Shown here: one piece after another, positions 10,256-18,156 of the stretch
How positions within the stretch are numbered: the stretch's first letter is position 1
How the letters are laid out: each line of letters opens with the position of its first letter
Assembly (NCBI RefSeq): GCF_035825295.1
Contig: NZ_JAYMGI010000002.1
Location: forward strand, 3,725,001 to 3,789,000
Source: Actinacidiphila sp. DG2A-62
Lineage (GTDB): Bacteria; Actinomycetota; Actinomycetes; Streptomycetales; Streptomycetaceae
Length of the DNA stretch: 64,000 nt
Direction: 5' to 3'
Notes under the pieces: generated by a model
The model's input: only the letters and a program-made list of their open reading frames with translations
Told to the model about the DNA's origin: nothing
The model's database searches: none
Position numbers and translations under genes: made by a program

Positions 10256-10567
10256 TTACGCGGGCTTGCGCCAGCGGCGGTCGTCGGCGCCTCGCTCCGA
10301 GGCGGGGACGGTGGGGTCGGCGGTCGAGGCGACGGCGACGGAGTAGGCGATGGCTCCGGCGTGCGCGAGGCACGCGAAGGTCTGGTTCTCTTCGGCGGTC
10401 TCGACGAAGTACAGCACGGCGTCGCCGGGGCACATGGCGCACGGCGGGGCGGTCTCGTCCGGGTCGGTGCGGTCGACCAGGCCGACGTGCCCTTCACCGG
10501 TTCCGTACCCGCCGCTCGTGCGGCGGGCGATGTCCATGGGGGTCGGTCCGTCCACGGTGGCCTCCAT
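10256..10567 (-). CDS. Hypothetical phage protein with CxxC...C
   Basis: 103 aa. It contains 'PPCAMCPGDAVLYFVETAEE' and 'FACLAHAG', a plausible zinc-binding Cys/His set, with a hydrophobic helix around 'GAIAYSVAVAST'. It starts at ATG 10567. It is probably co-transcribed with the leftward genes upstream. No recognised family. Confidence 0.6.
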   Translation of the reverse strand: MEATVDGPTPMDIARRTSGGYGTGEGHVGLVDRTDPDETAPPCAMCPGDAVLYFVETAEENQTFACLAHAGAIAYSVAVASTADPTVPASERGADDRRWRKPA

Positions 10568-10637
10568 TCAGATCGCGACAAGGGTAGGGGCTCGGTCTGA
10601 CACCGGACAGGTGGCGGATCGAGCCCGGGGGCGGGGG

Positions 10638-10784
10638 TCAGCGGCGGGCGGGCTGTTGCTCGCGGCCGGCCGGCGCGGGGGCGGTGGCGGGGCGGGTCCA
10701 TCCGCCGGTGTTGGGGTCGTACTCGCGGGCGTGGGGTTCGTCGCCGGGGCGGTTGTCGCGGATCGGCATGGACGGCAGTGGCAC
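10638..10784 (-). CDS. Tiny hypothetical protein
   Basis: 48 aa from GTG 10784 (AGGA 9 bases upstream) or 43 aa from the in-frame ATG 10769. It is polar and rich in Pro and Arg ('HAREYDPNTGGWTRPA'). It lies between two other small leftward genes. Only its position in the gene string supports it. Confidence 0.4.
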   Translation of the reverse strand: MPLPSMPIRDNRPGDEPHAREYDPNTGGWTRPATAPAPAGREQQPARR

Positions 10785-10873
10785 GATGGGTTGTCCTGTG
10801 TCGCTCAACGGGATGGGTGGACCGGGGCGGCCGGGATGCTTGGCGGCTGTCGGCCGCCCCGGGGCATGGGAGA

Positions 10874-11110
10874 TCAGCGGCGGCCGATCTGGGGGTTGGC
10901 CGGGGGCCTGGCGGGTCGGCTCTCGTAGGTGGGGCGGAGCTGGACTCCGATCGCTTCGAGATCCCCGCCGTACACCTGCTCCCACAGGCCGGCGTCGGCC
11001 TCGAGGTAGCCGCGGCACACCTGGCACCACCAGTAGCTTTCGGCGTCGCGGAAGAGGGGCTTGCCGCAGTGGCGGGGGGTCGGGGCGCCGCCGGTTCGGG
11101 CTGTGGTCAT
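10874..11110 (-). CDS. Zinc-ribbon phage protein
   Basis: 78 aa. Two Cys pairs in 'RHCGKPLFRDAESYWWCQVC' suggest a single zinc site. The rest is short and polar. AAGGAAAG precedes the ATG, and the start is one base from the stop of the upstream membrane-protein gene, so the two are coupled. Function unknown. Confidence 0.6.
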   Translation of the reverse strand: MTTARTGGAPTPRHCGKPLFRDAESYWWCQVCRGYLEADAGLWEQVYGGDLEAIGVQLRPTYESRPARPPANPQIGRR

Positions 11111-11111
11111 G

Positions 11112-12104
11112 TCACTTTCCTTCGGGTTGTGGGGCGTGGAGTGGGCTCTCGGTTGGCCGAGAGCCGGGCCGAGAGTGGCCGAGAGTGGTCCGAGATTCGA
11201 GCAGGTCAGAAGGGGTAGAGAGTGGGAGAGAGAGCGGGTCGGGCGAGGCCTTGGCGACGGTGGGGAGCAGGGCCAGGACGTCGGCCCGGCGGACCCCCGT
11301 GCGACCACTGATTCCGCCCACCGTGAGGGACCGCGGCACGGCCACCCCGAACGCCCGCAGCAGGGCGCCGAGCTGGGGGCGCGGGACCGTGGCGAAGTAG
11401 GGGTGACGGGATGTGTGCAAGAACAGCTCGTCCAGGTGCACGCCGTTGCGTCCGCGGGTGACCTTCTCCAGCAGGTCGAGCAGGGCCGCACGGTCGCGCT
11501 CAACGAGGTCCTCGCCGTCCGGCTCGGAGGCGTCGTCGGCGGACTCGGCGGGGGGTTGTGCGGCGGCCGGCGCGGGGCCGGTGCGGCGCGGCTTGTAGTG
11601 GGGGTGGCGGCGCGCGGCGAAGTAGGCGGCGACCGACCACGCGGCGGCGAACAGCGCGACGGCGTCGAGGACGTGCCGGGCGGTCAGGTACGGCGCGAGG
11701 CGGTGCGCGAGGGGGCCGAGGAATCCGCCTGCGGCGGCGGCGACGGCGCCGAGGGTGAGCACGGCCAGGGCGACGGCTTCGCCGGTGTCCGCCTTGGCGG
11801 GCTTCTTCGCCGGTGCGGCCGGGGCCTGCTTCCCGGTCTGGGCTGGGGCCGCCGCCGCGGTGGTCGCGGCGGCGGTGTCGGCGGGCTCGTCGGACAGGCC
11901 GGTCTTGGCCGCAGGCGCGGCGGACGCGGCCGGGACCGGCGGGGCGGGGCGTGCTGCTGCAGCGCGGACCGCGGTGGTCACGCCGCGCCGGAGGTGCCTC
12001 GCCCCCGCGCGCACCAGGACGTGCGTCCCGAGGGCGATGTCCCGGCGGATCGCCTTGACCGGGACGCCGCGGAACAGGCCGGTGATCTCGTCGCGGACGG
12101 TCAT
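11112..12104 (-). CDS. Membrane protein with C-terminal winged-helix-like domain
   Basis: 330 aa. A basic N-terminus (~1-45) is followed by a low-complexity Ala/Pro/Lys linker (~50-110). Two hydrophobic helices follow ('AVALAVLTLGAVAAAAGGFL', 'VLDAVALFAAAWSVAAYFAA'), then an acidic stretch and a compact C-terminal domain, 'GRNGVHLDELFLHTSRH' and 'VRRADVLALL', that resembles a DNA- or protein-binding winged helix. The ATG at 12104 touches the upstream stop. It is the last of four consecutive membrane or NERD genes; joint role unknown. Confidence 0.6.
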   Translation of the reverse strand: MTVRDEITGLFRGVPVKAIRRDIALGTHVLVRAGARHLRRGVTTAVRAAAARPAPPVPAASAAPAAKTGLSDEPADTAAATTAAAAPAQTGKQAPAAPAKKPAKADTGEAVALAVLTLGAVAAAAGGFLGPLAHRLAPYLTARHVLDAVALFAAAWSVAAYFAARRHPHYKPRRTGPAPAAAQPPAESADDASEPDGEDLVERDRAALLDLLEKVTRGRNGVHLDELFLHTSRHPYFATVPRPQLGALLRAFGVAVPRSLTVGGISGRTGVRRADVLALLPTVAKASPDPLSLPLSTPSDLLESRTTLGHSRPGSRPTESPLHAPQPEGK

Positions 12105-12571
12105 CACGCCCCCGCCAGTTGGCCGATGGGGACGCGGATGAAGTTGACGAGGATGCCCCACACGCCGCCTGCGGTGCCGTAGGTGACCGAGGCGGCGATG
12201 CCGAACAGGGCGGGCCAGATCATCCTCTTGCCGCGGCCGGCGAACGCGCACAGCGTGAGGAACAGGGCGATGCCGCCCTGCTTGGGGTCGCCGAGTCCGC
12301 TGGAGGCGGAGAAGGCGGAGGTGGGGAGGCTGTTGATGGTGGTGGCCAGGTCGGCCCAGGTGCCTTGTGCCGCCATGCACAAGGTGCCGGTGACGATGCC
12401 CCACCACGCGGCCTTGTCCCTCGTGTCGATCTTGATGCGGGTGGAACCGCGCAGGCCGAGGATGAGGGCGGTCACGGCGCCCAGGGCCAGGCCGGACACC
12501 GAGATGGTGCCGAGGAACTGTCCGCCGTTGATGCCCCCCACGGTGGCGGGTGCGGCGAGGATCGGGTGCAC
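12104..12571 (-). CDS. Polytopic membrane protein
   Basis: 155 aa from GTG 12571, with about four hydrophobic segments, e.g. 'ISVSGLALGAVTALILGLRG', 'AAWWGIVTGTLCMAAQG' and 'LFGIAASVTYGTAGGVWGIL'. Hydrophilic loops are short. The 3' end overlaps the next gene by one base. No family recognised; it resembles small membrane proteins of actinomycete mobile elements only in general character. Confidence 0.55.
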   Translation of the reverse strand: MHPILAAPATVGGINGGQFLGTISVSGLALGAVTALILGLRGSTRIKIDTRDKAAWWGIVTGTLCMAAQGTWADLATTINSLPTSAFSASSGLGDPKQGGIALFLTLCAFAGRGKRMIWPALFGIAASVTYGTAGGVWGILVNFIRVPIGQLAGA

Positions 12572-12582
12572 GGTGGGGCCTC

Positions 12583-13716
12583 TCAGACGGTGTTGCCGGG
12601 GGCGTACAGGGCGGTGGCCAGGACGACGGAGGCCAGGGGGATGCGGGCGAGCCAGCGGGCGCCCCACCACCAGTTGGCGGCGACGGTGCGGCGGTCGATC
12701 AGCCACCACAGGCCGAAGGCCAGGCCGCCGCAGGTGAGCAGCAGCGAGACGGCGTGGGCGTCGAGGCCGTACCGGGTGCCGTACCGGTCGGGGTAGGCGA
12801 CGGCGACGGGGGCGAGGCGGCGGGCGATCTCGGCCGCCACGGCGGTGACGATCGGCCGGGTGACCTGGGCCATGGGCAGGTAGTCGCGGACGTACGGGAT
12901 GCGGGTGAAGCGCCACACCGCGACGGCGGCGAGCAGCGCCAGGACGGCGGCGATCGTGCCGGTGGCGGACTGGGCCGAGGCGGGGAGGTAGCGCTCCAGC
13001 CGGGGCACCAGGCCGAGGGCGTACCCGGCCCCGGCGGCGGTGCCGTTGAAGAACAGGAACCGCAGGCGGCCGTCGTCGGCCAGGTCGGAGTGTGCCCACC
13101 GTGCGGCCACGCCGGGCCGCTTGGTCACGTTCACCGGCGCGCCCGGTGCCGCCTCGCCGTCGTCGTCGGCGGCCTCGTCGACCGCGAGCTCGGGCGGCAG
13201 CGGCGCGGAGGCCGGCACGGGCGCGGCCTTGAGCAGCCGCAGGCGTCGGCGGCTCTTCGCGGGTTGCTCCGGTCCGGCCGCGTCCGAGGTGTCCGCGACG
13301 GTGTCCGCCGTGTCCGGGGCCGCGACGTCCGCCATGTCCGCCGGGGTGTCCGTGGCGGGCGGAGGCGGGGCGTCGGTGGGGGCCGCAAGGGTGATGTCCG
13401 CGAGGTCGCCGCGGCGCCAGTCCGGGTACCGTCCGCCGCCGCGCTGGACGCCGTCCGGGCGGGCGGACGCCCGGCGGACACGGGCGGTTTCCAGGCGGCG
13501 GACGGTGGCCTGCCCGCCGTGTCCGGTGCCGGTGTCCGCCGCGGGGGCGGCAGGCGGCGCGGGAGCGGCCGCAGGGACAGTGTCCGCCCGGGTGTCCGCC
13601 GGGGTGTCCGGGTGCCCGGCCGCGTGTCCGCGTGCGGCGTCGTGCGCGGTCGGCCCGTCCACGAGGCGGCGCAGGCGGCGGCCGATGCGGCGCTCGTCGT
13701 CACCGAGGGGGGTCAC
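12583..13716 (-). CDS. Membrane protein with long disordered N-terminal half
   Basis: 377 aa. The first ~200 residues are Ala/Pro/Asp-rich with repeated PADT/ADT units. The C-terminal ~175 have about four membrane segments ('GTIAAVLALLAAVAVWRF', 'AVSLLLTCGGLAFGLWWLID', 'IPLASVVLATALYAPG'). The GTG at 13716 overlaps the NERD gene stop. The ADT-type repeats may vary in number between relatives. No assignable role. Confidence 0.55.
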   Translation of the reverse strand: MTPLGDDERRIGRRLRRLVDGPTAHDAARGHAAGHPDTPADTRADTVPAAAPAPPAAPAADTGTGHGGQATVRRLETARVRRASARPDGVQRGGGRYPDWRRGDLADITLAAPTDAPPPPATDTPADMADVAAPDTADTVADTSDAAGPEQPAKSRRRLRLLKAAPVPASAPLPPELAVDEAADDDGEAAPGAPVNVTKRPGVAARWAHSDLADDGRLRFLFFNGTAAGAGYALGLVPRLERYLPASAQSATGTIAAVLALLAAVAVWRFTRIPYVRDYLPMAQVTRPIVTAVAAEIARRLAPVAVAYPDRYGTRYGLDAHAVSLLLTCGGLAFGLWWLIDRRTVAANWWWGARWLARIPLASVVLATALYAPGNTV

Positions 13717-14384
13717 GGGTTCCTCCGGGTGTACGGGGGCAGCAGGCGCTCGGCCTGTGCGGTGAGCTGGGGGTGAGGGACCGGGCCGGGGTCGGCGCCG
13801 AGGTCGCGCAGGAGCGAGCACAGCCGGTCGGCGGGGATGATCAGGACGCCGTCGTGGTGCAGCTCGCCGTACTCGACGGGCGCGCCGTCGATGACCGCGA
13901 CGGGAACGACGGGGACGCCGAGGAGTTCGGCGACGGCGGCGGCCTCGTACCGCAGGCCGGCCAGGCGGCGGGTGACGTCGAGGTTGCCGTGCAGGACCCG
14001 GCCCCGGACGACCCGCACGCGGAACCGGGACGACCACCGCTTGGAGTCGGGGACGAACACGGCGCCGCCGGGGGCGATGGCGAGGTGGTCGACGTTGGCG
14101 CGCGAGGCGGGCAGGGCGCGGTCGTGGAGGATCGTCCACCCGTCGCGCTCCAGCTCGGCCAGGCGGACGGCGGTGCGGCGCTCGCCGTCCGCGCCCGCCC
14201 GGTACTGCGCGGCCTGGCGGCCCCGGGCGGTGTTGATGCCGGCCAGCTCGGCCAGCCGAACCAGCGGGGTCCGCAAGGCGCGGGCGCGGGCCGCCGCCGA
14301 CGCGCCGGGACCGGGGCGGTTGGACAGGCGGCGGCGGACCAGGACGACGACCACGGCCACGGCGGCGAGTGCGAGCAGGGTCAT
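13713..14384 (-). CDS. Membrane-anchored NERD (nuclease-related domain) protein
   Basis: 223 aa. One N-terminal helix (MTLLALAAVAVVVVLV) is followed by basic residues, then a NERD-like domain. In it 'GADGERRTAVRLAELERDGW' and 'ASRANVDHLAIAPGGAVFV' lead to DSK, the Asp-x-Lys of PD-(D/E)XK-type nucleases. NERD proteins are predicted nucleases seen in actinomycete mobile elements. The start overlaps the upstream stop (ATGA). A defence or DNA-transfer role is possible but unproven. Confidence 0.7.
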   Translation of the reverse strand: MTLLALAAVAVVVVLVRRRLSNRPGPGASAAARARALRTPLVRLAELAGINTARGRQAAQYRAGADGERRTAVRLAELERDGWTILHDRALPASRANVDHLAIAPGGAVFVPDSKRWSSRFRVRVVRGRVLHGNLDVTRRLAGLRYEAAAVAELLGVPVVPVAVIDGAPVEYGELHHDGVLIIPADRLCSLLRDLGADPGPVPHPQLTAQAERLLPPYTRRNP

Positions 14385-15373
14385 GACGCGTTCCCCCGCC
14401 GGATGCGGCGCAGGGTGCGCGCGACGGTCTTGTCGAGGGTGTCGCTGTCGCCGTGGACCTCGCGGACGCGGGCGATGACGTCGGGCGTCTCGCTGATGCC
14501 GTGCGCGAGGCAGTCGCGGATGGTATCCGCGATGGACGGGCTGCCGGTGTCGAGCCGGGTCACGTTCGACGGCATCGGGCCGGGGGCCGGGGACGGCGGA
14601 ACGACCGGCGGAGCCGGAGGCGCGACCGGTGGGGCCGGGGCTTCGATCGGCACGGGCTTGGCCGACGGGTCCAGGTCCGCGCCCGTGGTCGCCTGTGCAG
14701 CGGACGCGGCCAGGTCCCCGAACACCGCGCGCGAGTACGCCTCGTCGGCCGCCAGGCGCCGCAGCTCGCCCGACAGGGCGCGCTGTGCGGTGACCTCGCG
14801 GCGGCGCAGCAGCAGCCACCCGCCAACGCGCTCTCCCAGCGGCACCGAGTAGTGCCGCAGGACGACGACCCACAGCCCCTTGGCGATGACGGAGACGGCC
14901 GCGCCGACGCTGCCTCCGACCGAGTCGCCGACGTCGACGCCGTGTGCGACGACCGCAGCGACGGCGATCACCAGCGCGGCCCACCCCGCGCCGCGAGCGA
15001 CGTTGGCCCGCTTGGGGTCGTACCGCTCCAGCCACTCCAGGGCCTGGCAGCACAGCCACGCCAGATCGAACACGCCGGCCACGCCGTAGGCGATGACGTC
15101 GGGGACGACCGGAGCGAGCAGCGCGCCGATCCCGGCCGTGGTCCACGCGACCGACAGGCCGGTCACGAGCACGGCCGCGCAGGTGACCGCGCGCAAGATG
15201 ATCCGGTCCATGTCCCGGGGAGGCACGGGCACGTCGACCTGGTAGGTCTCGGGGACCAGCCGGGTCTCTCCGTTGACGGTCTCGGGCACCAGCCGCTCAC
15301 GGGTCTCGGTGCGGTACCGGACCCCGGGGATTCGGGGCTGCGGGGTGTCCGGCGAGGTGCCGGGGGTGCTCAT
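14381..15373 (-). CDS. Multi-pass membrane protein, DUF2637-like
   Basis: 330 aa. A ~55-residue cytoplasmic N-terminus is followed by about four membrane helices from 'ILRAVTCAAVLVTGLSVAWT' to 'SVIAKGLWVVVLRHY', then a cytoplasmic tail with a Pro-rich linker and a small helical end domain. The layout resembles DUF2637-type proteins of Streptomyces elements; the resemblance is general. It heads the membrane/NERD group, and coupling of the four genes suggests one complex. Confidence 0.55.
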   Translation of the reverse strand: MSTPGTSPDTPQPRIPGVRYRTETRERLVPETVNGETRLVPETYQVDVPVPPRDMDRIILRAVTCAAVLVTGLSVAWTTAGIGALLAPVVPDVIAYGVAGVFDLAWLCCQALEWLERYDPKRANVARGAGWAALVIAVAAVVAHGVDVGDSVGGSVGAAVSVIAKGLWVVVLRHYSVPLGERVGGWLLLRRREVTAQRALSGELRRLAADEAYSRAVFGDLAASAAQATTGADLDPSAKPVPIEAPAPPVAPPAPPVVPPSPAPGPMPSNVTRLDTGSPSIADTIRDCLAHGISETPDVIARVREVHGDSDTLDKTVARTLRRIRRGNAS

Positions 15374-15511
15374 CGCGGTTCCTCCGTGACGGTTGCGGGC
15401 GGGTGGTCGAGCGGCCGGGGCCGGAGTCGATCCGGCGGCATCACGCCCGGGGCGCGGCCAGGTTGGGACCGGGCCCGCGAAGAGGCGCGGGCCCGGCCGG
15501 TCAACGGAAGG

Positions 15512-15649
15512 TCAGGAGCAGTCGGGGCAGCGCTGGGACGGCGTCTCGCTGGTGAACCAGGCGCCACACACCGAGCACTGCCAGTCGTTCGACGCGCGCG
15601 TCACCGCCCGGGCAACGGTGCGTGCGGCGCGGCGCAGGCGGGCGGTCAT
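15512..15649 (-). CDS. 45-aa zinc-ribbon microprotein
   Basis: A basic helix (MTARLRRAARTVARAVTRAS) is followed by 'CSVCGAWFTSETPSQRCPDC', a textbook CxxC-x12-CxxC ribbon. Its ATG overlaps the stop of the gene upstream on the strand (ATGA). It is likely a nucleic-acid or protein adaptor; function unknown. Confidence 0.6.
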   Translation of the reverse strand: MTARLRRAARTVARAVTRASNDWQCSVCGAWFTSETPSQRCPDCS

Positions 15650-15786
15650 CGCGGCCCCCGGTTCGCCTGGGCGGCCTCGGCGCCGGACGCGCGGGCGTCC
15701 GCGTCGGGGCGGGCCTCGGTGGTCCGCTGGGCCGCGCCCCTGGCGTAGTCGTCGCGGGCCTTGGCCTGCTCGTCGGCGGCGCTCAT
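15646..15786 (-). CDS. 46-aa hypothetical protein
   Basis: A highly charged Ala/Arg/Asp-rich helix (MSAADEQAKARDDYARGAAQ). Both ends overlap neighbouring genes by ATGA-type junctions, which is the main support for translation. Confidence 0.45.
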   Translation of the reverse strand: MSAADEQAKARDDYARGAAQRTTEARPDADARASGAEAAQANRGPR

Positions 15787-15944
15787 CCGCGCCTCCCCGG
15801 CTGGTAGAACCCGCGGCACCGCGAGCACACCCACTGGACGCCGTCCCGGGTCATCGGCCGGCCGCAGCACTGCGGCACCTCCTCCGAGGCGCGCGGGCCG
15901 GGGATGACGGGGATGACGCGGTCGTTCGCGTCGTCGCCCCACAT
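15783..15944 (-). CDS. 53-aa zinc-ribbon protein
   Basis: From ATG 15944 (or GTG 15947). 'PQCCGRPMTRDGVQWVCSRC' gives a CC...CxxC zinc site, close in style to the 10874 gene. The TGATG junction with the upstream small gene supports this start over longer in-frame options. Confidence 0.55.
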   Translation of the reverse strand: MWGDDANDRVIPVIPGPRASEEVPQCCGRPMTRDGVQWVCSRCRGFYQPGRRG

Positions 15945-16075
15945 CACGCACCGCCCGTCTTCTGGGTCGGCAGCGGGTGCTCGGCGAGGTGGCGACGGGG
16001 CGCGGCCTGCGACGGGTGCCTCACCTGCGAGCACAGCGGGCACGTCTTCGGGTCGTGGACTCCGGGGCCGTTCAT
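15944..16075 (-). CDS. 43-aa CxxC...H protein
   Basis: 'TCPLCSQVRHPSQ' followed by His residues in 'RRHLAEHPL' is compatible with a small zinc finger. The start at 16075 overlaps the stop of the promoter-proximal gene. Confidence 0.5.
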   Translation of the reverse strand: MNGPGVHDPKTCPLCSQVRHPSQAAPRRHLAEHPLPTQKTGGA

Positions 16076-16236
16076 CGCGCACCGCCCGTGGTGGTGGTGA
16101 CGCTGCGGCCGCCCTCGGGCGTGATCGTGACGGTGGTGGCGCGGCCGTCCGCCAACTTCCGGACGAAACCGATCACGGCGAGACGGCGCGTCGGGTCGCC
16201 GGACTGCGGCGAGGTCGAGGTGGAAAGATGCTGCAC
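16072..16236 (-). CDS. 54-aa first gene of the leftward operon
   Basis: Predicted short beta-rich protein ('RLAVIGFVRKLADGRATTVT'), Thr-rich at both ends. The GTG at 16236 has GGAGG six bases upstream, the best ribosome-binding site in this stretch. Translation of the small-gene string to 10.6 kb probably begins here. No family recognised. Confidence 0.55.
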   Translation of the reverse strand: MQHLSTSTSPQSGDPTRRLAVIGFVRKLADGRATTVTITPEGGRSVTTTTGGAR

Positions 16237-16340
16237 GGTCAGCCTCCTGGTAGCTCAGGTTTGTGCTGGCTGGCCCCGGTCGGTGTGTGAGAGCCCGGCC
16301 GGGGCCGTTGTGTCACAGGAGGCGGTTCCGTCGACCTCCC

Positions 16341-16376
16341 GTGTGGGGTACCCTACACGTGCAGGGTACCCCACAC
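16341..16376. promoter_or_regulatory. Perfect 13-bp inverted repeat in a divergent promoter region
   Basis: GTGTGGGGTACCC and its exact complement flank a 10-nt spacer. Each arm contains the 8-bp palindrome GGGTACCC. The element lies between the leftward operon (16236) and the rightward regulator (16421). It is best read as an operator controlling both directions. Confidence 0.65.
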
Positions 16377-16420
16377 AAGCGTGTCGCGAAACCGCGCTCA
16401 TGGTTCCGAAAGGTGCGAGC

Positions 16421-16723
16421 GTGGACAAATCGGGCAGCGAGAGAGACGAGGAGGTGGAGGCCTTGCTGGAAGCGATCAAGGCGCTCGGTTCGACCGAGCC
16501 GGCCGCCGTGCGAGCCCGTCAACTGACCCAGTTGCTCGACGAGTGGCCAACGCTGCACAGCGAAGTCCGCGCGCTGCGGCAGGAAGCCGTCGCGGAAATG
16601 AAGAACGATGGCATGAGCCTGCGGGCGATCGCCGCGGAGTTGGCGATCAGCTTCGGGCGCGTCCGGGACATCCTCCAAGGCGTGACCAAGCGGCCGAAGA
16701 AAGACGACGCGCAACAGCCCTGA
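16421..16723 (+). CDS. Small HTH regulator
   Basis: 100 aa from GTG 16421 (AAAGG 7 bases upstream); an ATG at 16400 would add seven residues but lacks a site. The N-terminal half is helical and acidic. The C-terminal HTH is 'GMSLRAIAAELAISFGRVRD', followed by a basic tail. It is rightward, against the surrounding genes, and starts 45 bp after the inverted repeat. It is probably an autoregulator of the divergent operon. Confidence 0.65.
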   Translation: MDKSGSERDEEVEALLEAIKALGSTEPAAVRARQLTQLLDEWPTLHSEVRALRQEAVAEMKNDGMSLRAIAAELAISFGRVRDILQGVTKRPKKDDAQQP

Positions 16724-16848
16724 CGGCGGGGCGCGTTGCTCCCCGTGTGCCAATCTCGGCGTTCCGGCATCCTGGGCGGGACGCCTCGCTACCGTGGAAG
16801 CACAGCCCGCGCCGTCCGGCGTCGACGGACCTCGGCGGACGCAGCGAT

Positions 16849-16999
16849 GTGCTCCCCGCACGGGCGGGGGTGAACCCATCAGCGGGATGACGCCGTGGAG
16901 CGCGGCCCCGTGCTCCCCGCGCGGGCGGGGATGATCCCGTGACGCCGAACGGAACGGTCATCCGGGCACTTTGCTCCCCGCGGTCGCGGGGATGAGCGT
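16849..16999. CRISPR. Orphan three-repeat type I-E-like CRISPR mini-array
   Basis: Repeats of 29 nt start at 16849, 16910 and 16971, exactly 61 bp apart, with two unrelated 32-nt spacers (16878-16909, 16939-16970). The shared core is GTGCTCCCCGCRCGGGCGGG, the actinomycete type I-E repeat; the third copy is diverged (TTG start, GGTCGC core), as at a trailer end. No cas gene lies anywhere in the window, so any activity would need host Cascade supplied in trans. Confidence 0.8.
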
Positions 17000-17002
17000 G
17001 CA

Positions 17003-17035
17003 GAAGCCCCACCCGTCAGAATCGGGTGGGGCTTC
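17003..17035. terminator. Strong hairpin terminator
   Basis: GAAGCCCCACCCG pairs perfectly with CGGGTGGGGCTTC over a 7-nt loop. It is placed just after the CRISPR array and before the 3' end of a leftward gene, so it could end transcription from either side. Confidence 0.7.
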
Positions 17036-17070
17036 CTGCTGTGCCGTGGCCTGTCTCGCCGGGGTCGAAG

Positions 17071-17409
17071 CTACCTCGTGATCACGACCAGGACGACGAC
17101 CAGCACGGCGAAGAACGCGATGGTGGCGAGGCGCTCGGCGCGGGCGTTGGCGGCCGAGGCGGCGCGGGCCTTGGCGTGCTGGCGGCGCTGGCCGGCGGCG
17201 GCGAGGTCGGCGAAGGCGCCGCGGGCGAGCTGGCCGAGCATGCCGGGGACGGCTTGGATCGAGTCGGCGGGGCCGTGGCCGAGGCCGCTGGGGGCGAGGC
17301 CGTGGTGGGCGCGGTCGCGGTGCGCGGTGCGGTCGCTGACGGCGTCGGCCCGGGTGATCCGGGGGTCGCCGATGACGCGGCAGTTGGGGCACTCGTAGAC
17401 ATGTCGCAC
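17071..17409 (-). CDS. Tail-anchored zinc protein
   Basis: 112 aa from GTG 17409 (an ATG at 17469 would add 20 residues). The N-terminal YECPNCRVIGD has CxxC. A His/Arg-rich middle follows, and the C-terminus is one membrane helix ('IAFFAVLVVVLVVI'). A small cytoplasmic-facing membrane protein; function unknown. Confidence 0.55.
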   Translation of the reverse strand: MRHVYECPNCRVIGDPRITRADAVSDRTAHRDRAHHGLAPSGLGHGPADSIQAVPGMLGQLARGAFADLAAAGQRRQHAKARAASAANARAERLATIAFFAVLVVVLVVITR

Positions 17410-17579
17410 GGCAGCAGGGTAGCGACTCAGCGCACCTTTTATGTGATTGATCAGTGATTGGTAGGTCAACGCTGAAGTCGTGGCGTCACGTTCGGAGTGA
17501 TTCGACGCGAACCGATCACGAGGGGGCGGGGTGTTCCGCTACCTTCTGTGCCTCCTGGTTCGCTTCCTGGAGGTTTCGC

Positions 17580-18062
17580 GTGTCCCGTCCTGTTCGTCTC
17601 GCTTCCGTGCTCGCCGTTGTCGCGGCGGTGTCGCTGACCGCGTGTTCGTCGTCCGGTTCGTCGGGAGGGAAGGACGCCGGCGCGCCGCCGAAGGCCTCGG
17701 CGGTGTCGTCGGCGGCCCGGCCGAGTTCGCCGACCGGCCACGCCGCGCCGGGGGCGGCGGCGGACGTGCGGATCGTGAAGGCCGGGTTCGAGGACGATCC
17801 GTACTTGGGCCCGCACATGTACTTTGTGCACTACGCGATCACCAACCACGCGACGGCGGCGGCCGATTACTACGTCGAGGTGGAGCTCCTGGACGCCGAC
17901 GGGGACCATCTGGGCACGATGACGTTGTCCGCAGAGAAGCTCTGGGTGGGCAAGACGAAAACCAGCGAGGAGCGGGCGACGGAGCTGAACGTCGAGAACG
18001 GGAAGATCGCCGACATCCGGTCGGTGCGCGTGTCGGAGGTTCAGCGGACCCCGGCGGCGTGA
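17580..18062 (+). CDS. Secreted lipoprotein
   Basis: 160 aa. The signal peptide 'VRLASVLAVVAAVSLTAC' ends in lipobox LTAC, then a Ser/Gly linker leads to a beta-sandwich-like domain ('MYFVHYAITNHATAAADYYV', 'VELLDADGDHLGTMTLSA') that resembles FxLYD/DUF4352-type extracellular domains. GGAGG lies six bases before the GTG. It is likely lysogenic cargo displayed on the host surface; a superinfection-exclusion role is a guess. Confidence 0.7.
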   Translation: MSRPVRLASVLAVVAAVSLTACSSSGSSGGKDAGAPPKASAVSSAARPSSPTGHAAPGAAADVRIVKAGFEDDPYLGPHMYFVHYAITNHATAAADYYVEVELLDADGDHLGTMTLSAEKLWVGKTKTSEERATELNVENGKIADIRSVRVSEVQRTPAA

Positions 18063-18156
18063 CCGGTCGCGGTTGCCGGACCCGTCGGCCCCGCCTGCGG
18101 CGTGGGTACGGCCAGACCGCCCGGCCTGCGGGCGGCAGCAGCATGTTGGAGTGATC

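Noticed and set aside
10638-16236. Reading the element as an integrative conjugative element
   Set aside because: No FtsK/TraB-type translocase or RepSA/prim-pol gene was found, while TerS, TerL, portal and capsid are all present; it is a phage.
16736-16764. A possible fourth CRISPR repeat (TTGCTCCCCG...)
   Set aside because: Only the first ~10 bases match and it is 113 bp from repeat 1, not a multiple of 61.
16647-17012. A leftward 121-codon frame across the CRISPR repeats
   Set aside because: It encodes repeated SSPPARGA/FTPARAGST-type peptides, the usual artefact of translating a GC-rich CRISPR array.
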